This document shows positions 1 through 6,760 of a stretch of 12,715 bases of DNA, piece by piece. The notes beneath the pieces are model-generated. The model was not told where the DNA came from and made no database searches. It saw only the letters and a list, made by a program, of their open reading frames with translations. The translations under genes were made by a program, and so were the position numbers. Position 1 is the stretch's first letter, and every line of letters starts with the position of its first letter. Origin of the DNA: Candidatus Bathyarchaeota archaeon (GTDB lineage: Archaea; Thermoproteota; Bathyarchaeia; RBG-16-48-13; JAGMEO01); assembly GCA_023128135.1 (NCBI GenBank), contig JAGMEO010000007.1:1-12715 (forward strand), given 5' to 3'.

Positions 1-297
1 TTAGATAAGGCTTTGAAAGAAATCGTAGAATTTTCAAAAGAAGGAAACCGGTACTTCCAACATAAAGAGCCATGGAAAACTAAAAATCCTAACTGTTTAT
101 ACTTATGTGTCAACGCCTTGAGGTCTCTTGCGGTACTCCTTGAACCGTTTATTCCAAGTTCTGTGGAGAAATTGTGGTATCAACTTAATCTAGAAGGTAC
201 TGTTGCTGAACAAAACTGGAGTTCCGCATCTAAACTTCTAGTAAAGGAATTGCACACAATAGGTAAGCCTAAAGTATTGTTTAAAAAAATCAACTAG
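1..297 (+). CDS. metG: Methionyl-tRNA synthetase, C-terminal end (5' partial)
   Basis: The reading frame is open from base 1 (L-D-K-A-L-K-E) to the TAG at 295-297, so only about the last 98 residues are present and the true start lies outside the window. The visible part matches the helical anticodon-binding domain of class I methionyl-tRNA synthetases. It has the 'GNRYFQHKEPWK' motif, in which the tryptophan follows a conserved proline, then 'LRSLAVLLEPFIPSSVEKLW' and a closing 'IGKPKVLFKKIN', which corresponds to the usual 'LF.KI' end of the catalytic polypeptide. No C-terminal EMAP/Trbp111-like tRNA-binding domain follows; in many archaea that domain is a separate gene. The enzyme charges tRNA-Met with methionine in the cytoplasm. 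The next gene is convergent. Leucyl- or isoleucyl-tRNA synthetase ends are less likely because of the GN.Y...PW signature. Confidence 0.87.
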   Translation, partial: LDKALKEIVEFSKEGNRYFQHKEPWKTKNPNCLYLCVNALRSLAVLLEPFIPSSVEKLWYQLNLEGTVAEQNWSSASKLLVKELHTIGKPKVLFKKIN

Positions 298-345
298 AGA
301 AAACTTCTTTCTGCTATCAACCCGTGAACTTGAAATGTTACTTGT

Positions 346-498
346 TCAACTTTGCTGTCTTATCCATAATTCAGCTTTTAGCAGGTCTCGGATTGCTAAT
401 CGAACAGTTTCTCCCCTGTTAGGATAGTGGTCTTCTGACACTAGTTTGTCTATGTCTTTTATGTAAGGTTTGGGTAAATAGACGGTGATTGGTTCCAT
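346..498 (-). CDS. Small ribbon-helix-helix (CopG/Arc-type) DNA-binding protein
   Basis: This is a complete 50-residue reading frame on the minus strand, ATG at 498-496 to TGA at 348-346. It begins 'MEPITVYLPKPYIKDIDKLV', the beta-strand plus helix A pattern of ribbon-helix-helix regulators, and continues through 'YPNRGETVRLAIRDLLKAEL', the loop and helix B pattern (archaeal relatives typically show YPNRSE-IR-AIRDLL). The strand residues T5, Y7 and perhaps P2 would contact bases in the dimer. The protein stops almost directly after the fold and has no partner domain, so it is probably a stand-alone repressor or an antitoxin-like regulator. No toxin gene is adjacent: metG ends convergently 49 bp away, and the tRNA methylthiotransferase gene lies upstream on the same strand. 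A TATA-like box and a tandem repeat lie upstream and suggest autoregulation. The fold assignment is firm; the target genes are unknown. Confidence 0.82.
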   Translation of the reverse strand: MEPITVYLPKPYIKDIDKLVSEDHYPNRGETVRLAIRDLLKAELWIRQQS

Positions 499-553
499 TG
501 GCTTCAAGAATGTTCTTGGTCGTCATGTTATTAATATTTTTGTATATGCAAAA

Positions 554-562
554 GATATATAG
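554..562 (-). promoter_or_regulatory. TATA-like box of the ribbon-helix-helix gene
   Basis: Read on the minus strand this is CTATATATC, about 55-64 bases before the ATG at 498. Transcription would start near 530, giving a leader of about 30 nt. This was judged by eye only. Confidence 0.35.
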
Positions 563-564
563 AC

Positions 565-586
565 TAAATACGATTTAAATACGATT
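565..586. repeat. Perfect tandem 11-bp repeat, likely operator
   Basis: The 11-mer TAAATACGATT occurs twice in direct succession (565-575 and 576-586) without a mismatch. The 11-bp period is about one helical turn, so both copies face the same side of the DNA. The repeat sits just upstream of the TATA-like box of the ribbon-helix-helix gene. Proteins of that fold often bind tandem or inverted short sites cooperatively as dimers, so autoregulatory binding is a reasonable inference. Nothing else in the 499-686 gap is recognisable. Confidence 0.5.
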
Positions 587-686
587 AAACAATGGGTATT
601 TAAGTTCTTTGTATTGCAATTACCGATACTGTGAAAATTTCAACCTCTATCACATATTTTTTTATTCTTTTTATGCTGATTTGGTA

Positions 687-1979
687 CTAAGCAATGATTT
701 CTGCCTTCAAATGCGTCGGTTTAACCCCCGTTATTCGTACAACTTCATATTCTCCTAAAAGATCTTCCTTTTCTGTTTCAAGAGTTATTGGTTTATAAGC
801 AAAATTTCTTCCAGTCCATTTACCATTCTTACGTTTATTTATCAATACTTGGCCTTCCCAGTGAAGCCACTTCTTGTTCTTTTCTAATGAAATTTTTCTA
901 TGTAACATGCTGACCTGTATACTTCTTTTTTTAATTTTTTGAGCGGGTATTCCACGCAGATTTTTTGCTAGTGTATTTGGTCTAACAAAAAATTTTGAAA
1001 TGTTAAGGACATCTGGTTTGATTTCTTTTAAAAGTTGAATCGAATTGTTAAACGCGTTATCATCTTCGCCTGGAAATCCACAAATGATGTCTGTAGCAAG
1101 AGATATTTTGGGTATTTCATTCCTGAAGGCGTTGACAACGTTTCTGAAGTCTTGAACCGTGTAGAACCGATTCATCATTTTTAATACGTTATCGTCTCCA
1201 CTTTGTACAGGTATGTGAATAAACTTGTAAATTTTAGGATTCCCATAAGCTTCAACAAGATTATCAACATTCTCAATTGCATGATTCGGGTTCATCATTC
1301 CTACTCTAACAAAGAACTTTCCCTTCAGGTCTACAACACTTCTTAGGAGTGTTACCAAATCTTCTCCAATGTCCACACCGTAAGCGCCAGTGTCTTGAGA
1401 AGTGAGCCAGATCTCCTTCACTCCAATGTCTAAATCCCGTTTTATACGAGTTAATATTTCTGGAATAGTATAACTGCGAAGTTTTCCTCGTGCATAGCGA
1501 ACACAACAGTAAGAGCAACTCCCAAGGCAACCATAGGAGATTGGTACAATCGATGTGGCTTTATTCAGAAAAACTCTAGGAAGTAGACAATCTGGTTTCG
1601 AGTCACTTCTCAAATTAAAAATTTTTTCACCGCGTGAAACTCTTTTTAAGGCATTAATTATTGTAGCTCCAGGTGCTGGACCCATAGCTGCGTCGAATGT
1701 TATCTCTTTGTTCAGTCGTTCAAAATTTATTAGAGGAAGACATCCAGTAACAATTAACTTCTTGCCCTTAGGCACCTTCTTCAGAAGGCTTATCATTCGG
1801 TTTTCTGTTGGAGTTTTCACAGCACAAGTATTGTATATAACAGCGTCAGCATCTTCCATATTGTTAACCACTTTATAACCTGCAGTAGCTAGGCAACCAA
1901 CGATGACCTCTCCATCAGCGAAGTTGGTTGAACATCCATGGGTCTTAACGTAAACATTGTTTATCAAGTGTTTTTTCAT
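687..1979 (-). CDS. Archaeal tRNA t6A methylthiotransferase (CDKAL1/e-MtaB type, radical SAM)
   Basis: This 430-residue protein has the three-domain methylthiotransferase layout. The N-terminal UPF0004 domain (about 8-125) carries cluster cysteines C16, C52 and C80 in 'THGCSTNFADGE', 'NTCAVKTPTENR' and 'TGCLP'. The radical SAM domain (about 140-365) has the CX3CX2C motif at C151, C155 and C158, followed by 'WLTSQDTGAYG', 'IPVQSGDDNVLKMMNR' and 'ATDIICGFPGE'. The C-terminal TRAM domain (about 370-430) binds tRNA. The family adds a methylthio group at C2 of N6-threonylcarbamoyladenosine 37 in ANN-decoding tRNAs, using two [4Fe-4S] clusters and S-adenosylmethionine. The 'VKTPTE(N)' element and 'THGCSTN' fit the archaeal/eukaryotic branch better than bacterial MiaB or RimO. 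The ATG has almost no leader behind a TATA-like box near 2006-2012. It is the only gene on this strand between its flanking gaps, so it is probably monocistronic. Confidence 0.93.
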   Translation of the reverse strand: MKKHLINNVYVKTHGCSTNFADGEVIVGCLATAGYKVVNNMEDADAVIYNTCAVKTPTENRMISLLKKVPKGKKLIVTGCLPLINFERLNKEITFDAAMGPAPGATIINALKRVSRGEKIFNLRSDSKPDCLLPRVFLNKATSIVPISYGCLGSCSYCCVRYARGKLRSYTIPEILTRIKRDLDIGVKEIWLTSQDTGAYGVDIGEDLVTLLRSVVDLKGKFFVRVGMMNPNHAIENVDNLVEAYGNPKIYKFIHIPVQSGDDNVLKMMNRFYTVQDFRNVVNAFRNEIPKISLATDIICGFPGEDDNAFNNSIQLLKEIKPDVLNISKFFVRPNTLAKNLRGIPAQKIKKRSIQVSMLHRKISLEKNKKWLHWEGQVLINKRKNGKWTGRNFAYKPITLETEKEDLLGEYEVVRITGVKPTHLKAEIIA

Positions 1980-2005
1980 CTAAAGCATTTTCCACAATAT
2001 TCTAA

Positions 2006-2012
2006 GATATAT
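2006..2012 (-). promoter_or_regulatory. TATA-like box of the tRNA methylthiotransferase gene
   Basis: On the minus strand this reads ATATATC, about 27-33 bases before the ATG at 1979. That is the spacing expected for an archaeal leaderless or very short-leader transcript, and no Shine-Dalgarno match lies before the ATG, which agrees. Confidence 0.4.
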
Positions 2013-2132
2013 CAATAAATGAGACCCGTGCTTTTTTTGGTTTATGTTAAAAAAAATTATGTTACTATGTTGATAATGTGTAGAGTTAAAAGAGAAGAAG
2101 ATTAATAGAATCTAGAAGTGTGGGTATAAACA

Positions 2133-2906
2133 ATGACAAAGGCGAATGTACATCCAACAGCCTATTTAGATCCAGAAGCGAAACTTTCTGAGGACTGTGT
2201 AATTGGATCAAATGTAAGTGTTTATGGTAAGGTTTCTTTTTCTAAAGGCGTTTTTGTTGAACCAAACGTAATATTTTATGGTCCAGTGAAAATGGGCGAA
2301 TCATCCTATGTTGGACCAAACTCTTTGATTGGTTTTCCTTCTAAACAAGACTTGGATGAAATTCGTAAGACAATGGCGTTAAAACCAAAATTGAAGAAAG
2401 GTAAACTAACTAAAATCGGAAATAACACCACCGTCAGATCTAACTGTGTTATCTACGCTGGAGTAGAGATTGGTGACGATGTACGTTTTGGTCACAACGT
2501 CATGATCAGAGAAAATGTAAGTGTTGGTAAGGGTTCATTGGTTGGAACAAACTCTATAATCGATGGTGACTGTGTTATTGGAAGCAGCGTCTCTATACAA
2601 TCAGGTGTTTATATACCAACTTATTCTACAATAGAAGACAATGTTTTCCTTGGACCAAACTGCGTACTCACAAACGACCTCTACATGATGCAGAAAAAAT
2701 ACAAGCTTAAAGGTCCTACAGTAAAATTAGGTGTAAGTATTGGTGCAAACTCAACTATCTTCCCAGGGGTTACAATTGGTGAAGGAGCAGTTGTTGGCGC
2801 TGGGGCAGTAGTTCGAAATGACGTTCCACCTAAAACTATGGTTGCTGGAGTGCCAGCGAAAAAGCTAAAAAACGTTCCTAACAATTGGCATATACCACAA
2901 GTATAA
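2133..2906 (+). CDS. Left-handed beta-helix (hexapeptide) sugar N-acetyltransferase, WlbB/PglD-like
   Basis: This 257-residue protein consists largely of hexapeptide repeats of the [LIV]-G-x-x-x-x type: residues 6-65, a charged insertion at about 68-93, and a second longer run at 94-232. It closes with 'AGAVVRNDVPPKTMVAGVPAKKLK', the end typical of hexapeptide acyltransferases acting on nucleotide sugars. The stretch 'IQSGVYIPTYSTIEDNVFLGPNCVLTND' followed by 'VKLGVSIGANSTIFPGVTIG' resembles WlbB/WbpD-type enzymes, which acetylate amino groups on UDP-sugars with acetyl-CoA; H121 in 'FGHNVMIREN' is a candidate catalytic base. The exact sugar cannot be read from sequence. The gene starts at ATG 2133 without a clear ribosome binding site. 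It is followed in the same direction, 68 bp later, by a ribophorin-I-like gene, which hints at a role in making protein-linked glycans. A serine or tetrahydrodipicolinate acetyltransferase is less likely. Confidence 0.8.
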   Translation: MTKANVHPTAYLDPEAKLSEDCVIGSNVSVYGKVSFSKGVFVEPNVIFYGPVKMGESSYVGPNSLIGFPSKQDLDEIRKTMALKPKLKKGKLTKIGNNTTVRSNCVIYAGVEIGDDVRFGHNVMIRENVSVGKGSLVGTNSIIDGDCVIGSSVSIQSGVYIPTYSTIEDNVFLGPNCVLTNDLYMMQKKYKLKGPTVKLGVSIGANSTIFPGVTIGEGAVVGAGAVVRNDVPPKTMVAGVPAKKLKNVPNNWHIPQV

Positions 2907-2915
2907 ACAAAAGTG

Positions 2916-2923
2916 TATAAAAA
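2916..2923 (+). promoter_or_regulatory. TATA-like box before the ribophorin-I-like gene
   Basis: TATAAAAA lies 10 bases after the acetyltransferase stop codon and 52 bases before the TTG at 2975. Transcription would start near 2945. The gene may therefore be transcribed alone as well as by read-through. Confidence 0.4.
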
Positions 2924-2974
2924 TAGGATAAAGAACACTTTTTACATGTAACAATGAAGAGTTGAATAATCTAC

Positions 2975-4687
2975 TTGAAAAGAATCACCGTTAGTTTTCT
3001 TGCCTTAATGTTTCTTCTCTCTTTTGCATCATTCACCTTTCCTGTGAGTTCAAACTCAAACCCCACGGTAAAGTTACTTCACGAAATAGAAATAAAAAAT
3101 GGTGGACTTCTCATTGTCAACGACACCGTTATCATTGAGAATGATGGTAATGAACCTCTAAACACTTTCAAGATAGGTTTGCCCTCAGGTTTTATTGAAA
3201 ACTTAGACCACGTATCTGTCCGTTCATCTGATGACCAACTTCTTGATTTTGTTGAGGATGTCGATTTTGGCGTAGAAGGCATATATGGATTTGAAGTTAA
3301 CCTGCCTAGAAGTGTTGATGTAGGAGAGACTTTCAACTTCACAATGACATGCGTGTTCTCGGAATTGATTTGGTCAGAAAGCGCTTACGCCATTTACATA
3401 GCAACGTTCCCTAAATATCCCTCTCTTCAATACGAAGCAACTGAATGTAACTCCACAATTATTCTTCCTGAAGAAGTCAACGTTTACGATAGCATTTGGA
3501 GACTGAACGGTGCAGTTGCAAAAACAAATTACACCCAGCCATTACCAGCCTATATGAACCAAAGTGGCTTCATTAGCTTCTCAGATCCCATACACATTAT
3601 TGCATGTGAATGGGCGATGCGTGAAATTATCATTGATTCTTCTGCTCAAATAACATTCAAAGACACGTACCATCTAACAAACTTAGGGCGAAGTGTTCTT
3701 CCATCATTGACTTTCATGCTTCCTGGAGATGCTGACAACATTATCGCTTATGACACATTCTTCGGTGAGATTACAGTTACATCAGGAACTTCCCAGATAA
3801 ACACAATTGCCACGGTTGCTTTTCGTCATCCTGGTATCACACCAGCGTATTTAGGCCTCACTCCACCTGGAAACTACACTTTCACGATAAGTTATAAGTT
3901 GTCAGCAAATGCATATCTAGATCAGTTAGACACTTGGAACTACCGATTTGAAACACTCTTCTTCGAAAACTTTGAATATACTGTAAAAGATTTAACTGTA
4001 AAAATCGTGCTGCCTGAAGGCGCTGAGTTTATCAGTTATTCTAATTCGGAAGGAAAGATCAGCAAGACAGGCTATCAGGAGATTTTGATATATGAACTAA
4101 AAGATGTAACACCTTTTGACGATATGGATGTAACTGTAGAGTACACATACCTTATCTTTTGGTCCGCATTTCGTCCAGTGCTTTGGCTTGGCTTAGCTAT
4201 TATACTTGTAGGCGCCGTTGTAATGATTAAAAGACGGGGGCGTCCTCCAACACCTCCTTTATCAGTTAAAGATGTTAGAGTAATAAGAGCCTTCATCAAT
4301 GTCAATAATGAGACAACTGCCCTCAGATCGGAATTGAAATCGTTAGAAAAAGATCTTGAAAGACGACGAATACAAAAGAAGCGGTATAAACGAAGGCGCG
4401 GAATCATTTTGCAACAACTTCGTAGTTTAGATAGAGAGTTTTCGGTTCTAAAGAGGGAAATCATATCAAAAGAACCAAGTCTAAGGGAAGCGATTCATCA
4501 AATCGAAGTTGCTGAGACCGAGCTTGAGACAGTGAGGTTGAACACAAATAAACTTAGGACACAGTATCGTTCAGGTCGCATATCCAAGAAAGCTTACGAA
4601 GAGTTACTGAAAGAATATGAAAAAAGATCTGATAGAGCCCAGACAAAGGTCGATGAAGCCATCATGAGACTTCAGAGAGAACTATAA
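2975..4687 (+). CDS. Ribophorin-I-like single-pass membrane protein with cytosolic coiled-coil tail
   Basis: This 570-residue protein starts at TTG with a signal peptide (KR at 2-3, hydrophobic 6-23). A large beta-rich ectodomain (about 30-395) follows, then one membrane segment (about 400-417) with a positive-inside KRRGR stop-transfer sequence, and a highly charged helical, probably coiled-coil tail (about 440-570) with a basic patch KKRYKRRR at 468-475. By memory of the family, several segments match ribophorin I (RPN1/OST1): 'TVIIENDGNEPL' near the start, 'MREIIIDSSAQITFKDTYHL' then TNLG (213-238), 'LPGDADNIIAYD...FGEITVTS' (249-270), and 'VKDLTVKIVLPEGAEFI' (337-353). Overall length and the helical cytosolic tail also match; human RPN1 is about 607 residues. 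In eukaryotes this subunit of oligosaccharyltransferase supports N-glycosylation at the translocon. Six N-X-S/T sequons (N49, N121, N159, N185, N195, N300) lie in the ectodomain. No STT3 gene is in the window. A generic archaeal surface protein is the alternative. Confidence 0.72.
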   Translation: MKRITVSFLALMFLLSFASFTFPVSSNSNPTVKLLHEIEIKNGGLLIVNDTVIIENDGNEPLNTFKIGLPSGFIENLDHVSVRSSDDQLLDFVEDVDFGVEGIYGFEVNLPRSVDVGETFNFTMTCVFSELIWSESAYAIYIATFPKYPSLQYEATECNSTIILPEEVNVYDSIWRLNGAVAKTNYTQPLPAYMNQSGFISFSDPIHIIACEWAMREIIIDSSAQITFKDTYHLTNLGRSVLPSLTFMLPGDADNIIAYDTFFGEITVTSGTSQINTIATVAFRHPGITPAYLGLTPPGNYTFTISYKLSANAYLDQLDTWNYRFETLFFENFEYTVKDLTVKIVLPEGAEFISYSNSEGKISKTGYQEILIYELKDVTPFDDMDVTVEYTYLIFWSAFRPVLWLGLAIILVGAVVMIKRRGRPPTPPLSVKDVRVIRAFINVNNETTALRSELKSLEKDLERRRIQKKRYKRRRGIILQQLRSLDREFSVLKREIISKEPSLREAIHQIEVAETELETVRLNTNKLRTQYRSGRISKKAYEELLKEYEKRSDRAQTKVDEAIMRLQREL

Positions 4688-4743
4688 TAATCAAATGGCT
4701 CCATTAGTTCAATATTTTCAAATTACACAGCAATTATAACATT

Positions 4744-4773
4744 AGAGAATATTAAACGGGACAACTATTCTCT
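4744..4773. terminator. Inverted repeat between convergent genes, possible bidirectional terminator
   Basis: AGAGAATA (4744-4751) and TATTCTCT (4766-4773) are perfect 8-bp complements around a 14-base loop. The repeat lies between the ends of two convergent genes and its right arm covers the stop codon of the zinc-ribbon gene. The stem is AT-rich and no long T run follows on either strand, so a terminator role is only tentative. Confidence 0.25.
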
Positions 4774-5208
4774 TAAAAGGCGTTTAACGTTCTGTGCTGC
4801 TCTACGTGGAATCTTTTTCTCTGCTACAAGATCGTCTAGTGCTTTTAACATTTTATTCTTATCTATCTGGCCATTTCTGATCATGTCTCCCATAGTGCGC
4901 CGTATAGCCGTTAAACGAGGAACACCTGCTTTAATCTTCTTTTTCACAGTTTCTCGAAATTTTGAGTCGTCAATGACGCCTTTCCTCACTAATGAGTTAA
5001 CTAACATCAAAACAAGAGGTGGTCGTCCTGGTCTTCTTAATCGATGAGGAGGACGTCGCAATCTAGGCATTACAGGTTGTTGAGCCATTTCAGGAGTCAA
5101 TGCGACCAAAGTACCACAATATTCACAGACAACTGTCCTGTTTGCCCTAACGGCGTCTTCAGAAATCTTTGCACCACATTCAGGACATTTCACAGCTTGA
5201 ATTTTCAT
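4765..5208 (-). CDS. Zinc-ribbon protein with basic Pro-rich linker and helical repeat domain
   Basis: This is a 147-residue hypothetical protein starting at ATG 5208. Residues 1-35 form a zinc ribbon with C8-x2-C11 ('VKCPECGAKI') and C28-x2-C31 ('VVCEYCGTLV'), a treble of CPxCG knuckles seen in many archaeal small proteins. A strongly basic, proline-rich linker follows (about 49-64, 'RLRRPPHRLRRPGRPP'). The C-terminal part (66-147) is helical and seems to contain two related units of the form 'LVRKGVID..KF...V' (73-90) and 'MIRNGQIDKNKMLKALDDLV' (109-128), then a third weaker 'EKKIPRRAAQNVKRLL'. No transmembrane segment is seen. The protein probably binds nucleic acid or a partner protein, but no function can be assigned. 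It is divergent from sufS (86 bp between starts) and convergent with the ribophorin-like gene. Confidence 0.75.
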   Translation of the reverse strand: MKIQAVKCPECGAKISEDAVRANRTVVCEYCGTLVALTPEMAQQPVMPRLRRPPHRLRRPGRPPLVLMLVNSLVRKGVIDDSKFRETVKKKIKAGVPRLTAIRRTMGDMIRNGQIDKNKMLKALDDLVAEKKIPRRAAQNVKRLLRE

Positions 5209-5260
5209 AATCTACAATATTACATTATCAATTAAAAGATATGGGGAAGCAATATGAAGA

Positions 5261-5267
5261 TATAATC
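5261..5267 (+). promoter_or_regulatory. TATA-like box of the cysteine desulfurase gene
   Basis: TATAATC lies 28-34 bases before the ATG at 5295, consistent with a leaderless archaeal transcript. It sits in the 86-bp divergent region shared with the zinc-ribbon gene. Confidence 0.4.
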
Positions 5268-5294
5268 CTTCTGTCATCTTTGATGTGACGTCAA

Positions 5295-6497
5295 ATGTTC
5301 AACCCCTCAAAAATTCGACTTGATTTTCCCATTCTGAAATCAGGCATAATCTACATGGACAACGCAGCTAGTAGCTTAACTCCTGAACCCGTTTTACAGA
5401 AGATGTTGGAATTCTATCATGACTACAGAGCAAACGTAAAGAGAGGAGTACACAGGCTTTCTCAAAAAGCCAGTGAAGAGTACGAGCAAGTTCATCGTAA
5501 AGTTGCCAAGTTCATCAATGCTAAATCTGACGATATGATTGTTCTGACAAAAAATACCACTGAAAGTATCAACATAGTTGCCAACGGATTGGATTGGAAG
5601 AAAGGTGATAAAGTCGTCACAACCCTCATTGAACACCATTCCAACTTCATAACTTGGTTAAGGTTAAGAAAGAGATTTGGAATAAAAGTTGAAGTGGTCA
5701 AGCCTGACAAAGAAGGAATATTTGATTTTAAGAGCTTCGAGGAAGCGATCGATGATAAGACTAAACTCGTGGCCATGACTCACACATCAAATGTCCTAGG
5801 TGTGATCACACCGGTGGAAAAGATCTCAGAATTAGCACATGATCACGGGGCTTTATTTCTAGTGGATGGAGCGCAATCTGTACCACACTTAAAGGTTGAT
5901 GTTCAGAAGATTGGCTGTGATTATCTTGCTTTTTCAGGTCATAAGATGCTTGGACCTACAGGCATTGGTGTTCTATACATGAAGAAAGATGTGGTTGAGC
6001 GAACTCAACCTCTCTGTATTGGAGGAGGAACTGTTACTAAAGTGAGTAGTGATCTTTACAGTTTAATTGAGGATTCTAGAAAGTTTGAGGCAGGAACTCC
6101 GGCTATAGCAGAGGCTATTGGTTTAGGAGCAGCTATAGATTACATAGCAAGAGTTGGGTTTGATGGTTTAATGAGTCATGAAAGGAAGCTTACTGAAAAA
6201 ATGTGTAGAGGACTTAGAGATATCCCAAAGATTGAGGTCTATGGTCCTAAGGATCACAAAAAACGAATAGGAATAGCAGCTTTTAACATCATAAATTTTA
6301 GTCCTCACGATGTCGCCTTAGCGCTCGATGTATCAGCCAATATAATGGTAAGGTCAGGTAATCACTGTGCCATGCCTTTAATGAAAGAGTTATTGAAAAA
6401 ACCAGAAGGATGCGTTAGAGCATCTTTATACTTATACAACACTATGAATGAAGTAAATGAACTAATTTCAGCTGTAAATGAAATAGCAATTTCTTAG
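5295..6497 (+). CDS. sufS: Cysteine desulfurase, SufS/CsdA type (class V aminotransferase fold)
   Basis: This complete 400-residue PLP enzyme removes sulfur from cysteine, giving alanine and an enzyme persulfide. The N-terminus 'RLDFPILKSGIIYMDNAASS' is the classic SufS opening. H115 in 'EHHSN' stacks on the cofactor, D191 and Q194 in 'VDGAQSVPH' bind it, and K217 in 'FSGHKMLGPTGIGVLY' forms the Schiff base. C358 in 'VRSGNHCAMPLM' is the persulfide cysteine on the short SufS-type loop. 'RKFEAGTPA' and 'VRASLYLYNTMNEV' complete the signature. All key residues are present, so the enzyme should be active. Only 4 bases separate its stop from the next small gene, and the homocysteine-forming genes follow on the same strand. 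It may therefore feed sulfur to that pathway, to Fe-S clusters, or to both. No SufBCD genes are in view. Confidence 0.94.
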   Translation: MFNPSKIRLDFPILKSGIIYMDNAASSLTPEPVLQKMLEFYHDYRANVKRGVHRLSQKASEEYEQVHRKVAKFINAKSDDMIVLTKNTTESINIVANGLDWKKGDKVVTTLIEHHSNFITWLRLRKRFGIKVEVVKPDKEGIFDFKSFEEAIDDKTKLVAMTHTSNVLGVITPVEKISELAHDHGALFLVDGAQSVPHLKVDVQKIGCDYLAFSGHKMLGPTGIGVLYMKKDVVERTQPLCIGGGTVTKVSSDLYSLIEDSRKFEAGTPAIAEAIGLGAAIDYIARVGFDGLMSHERKLTEKMCRGLRDIPKIEVYGPKDHKKRIGIAAFNIINFSPHDVALALDVSANIMVRSGNHCAMPLMKELLKKPEGCVRASLYLYNTMNEVNELISAVNEIAIS

Positions 6498-6501
6498 GGC
6501 G

Positions 6502-6744
6502 GTGTGGTTTTTGGAGATCGTTAAAGACTTGATAAAAGCTCACGAGAGTATTAAGAAAGAGGTTTACTTAGATATTGAAAACTCAAGTTTCGTCCCCAAA
6601 GAAGTAGTCAACACAATGGTTCCTTACTTCATTGAAAAAGCGTACGGTAATCCAACTATACCTAATAAGCCTGGATGGATGGCTTATGAAACGATCATGC
6701 AAGCTTCCGACAAAATCGCTAAGTTTGTTAAGCTGAATTATTAA
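6502..6744 (+). CDS. Short NifS-like fragment: N-terminal segment of a class V aminotransferase
   Basis: This encodes at most 80 residues, with GTG at 6502 or, more plausibly, TTG at 6511 preceded by GGTG at 6501-6504. After a short leading helix, residues 21-78 match the start of NifS/IscS-type cysteine desulfurases: 'KEVYLDIENSSFVPKEVV', 'MVPYFIEKAYGNPT', and 'AYETIMQASDKIAKFV', which corresponds to the usual YLDNAATT...MLPYF.E.YGNPSS...A...IA. It then ends where a full enzyme would continue for about 330 residues with the PLP-binding core, lysine and cysteine, all of which are absent. The following 112 bases hold several stops and no remnant. It could be a decayed second desulfurase left by an internal deletion, or a retained small protein translationally coupled to sufS (4-base gap). 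No catalysis is expected from it alone. Confidence 0.6.
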   Translation: MWFLEIVKDLIKAHESIKKEVYLDIENSSFVPKEVVNTMVPYFIEKAYGNPTIPNKPGWMAYETIMQASDKIAKFVKLNY

Positions 6745-6760
6745 ATTCGTTTGTAGATAA

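Noticed and set aside
1555..1878. A 107-codon plus-strand frame opposite the methylthiotransferase.
   Set aside because: It lies wholly inside the N-terminal and radical SAM coding region with all cluster cysteines on the other strand, so it is a chance shadow.
2019..2105. A 28-codon plus-strand reading frame (ATG at 2019) in the gap before the acetyltransferase gene.
   Set aside because: It has no ribosome binding site, no recognisable domain, and sits over the likely promoter of the divergent methylthiotransferase gene; its length is expected by chance.
4688..4764. A possible small RNA gene between the convergent ribophorin-like and zinc-ribbon genes.
   Set aside because: No tRNA cloverleaf, C/D or H/ACA motifs were seen; only the short inverted repeat is listed.
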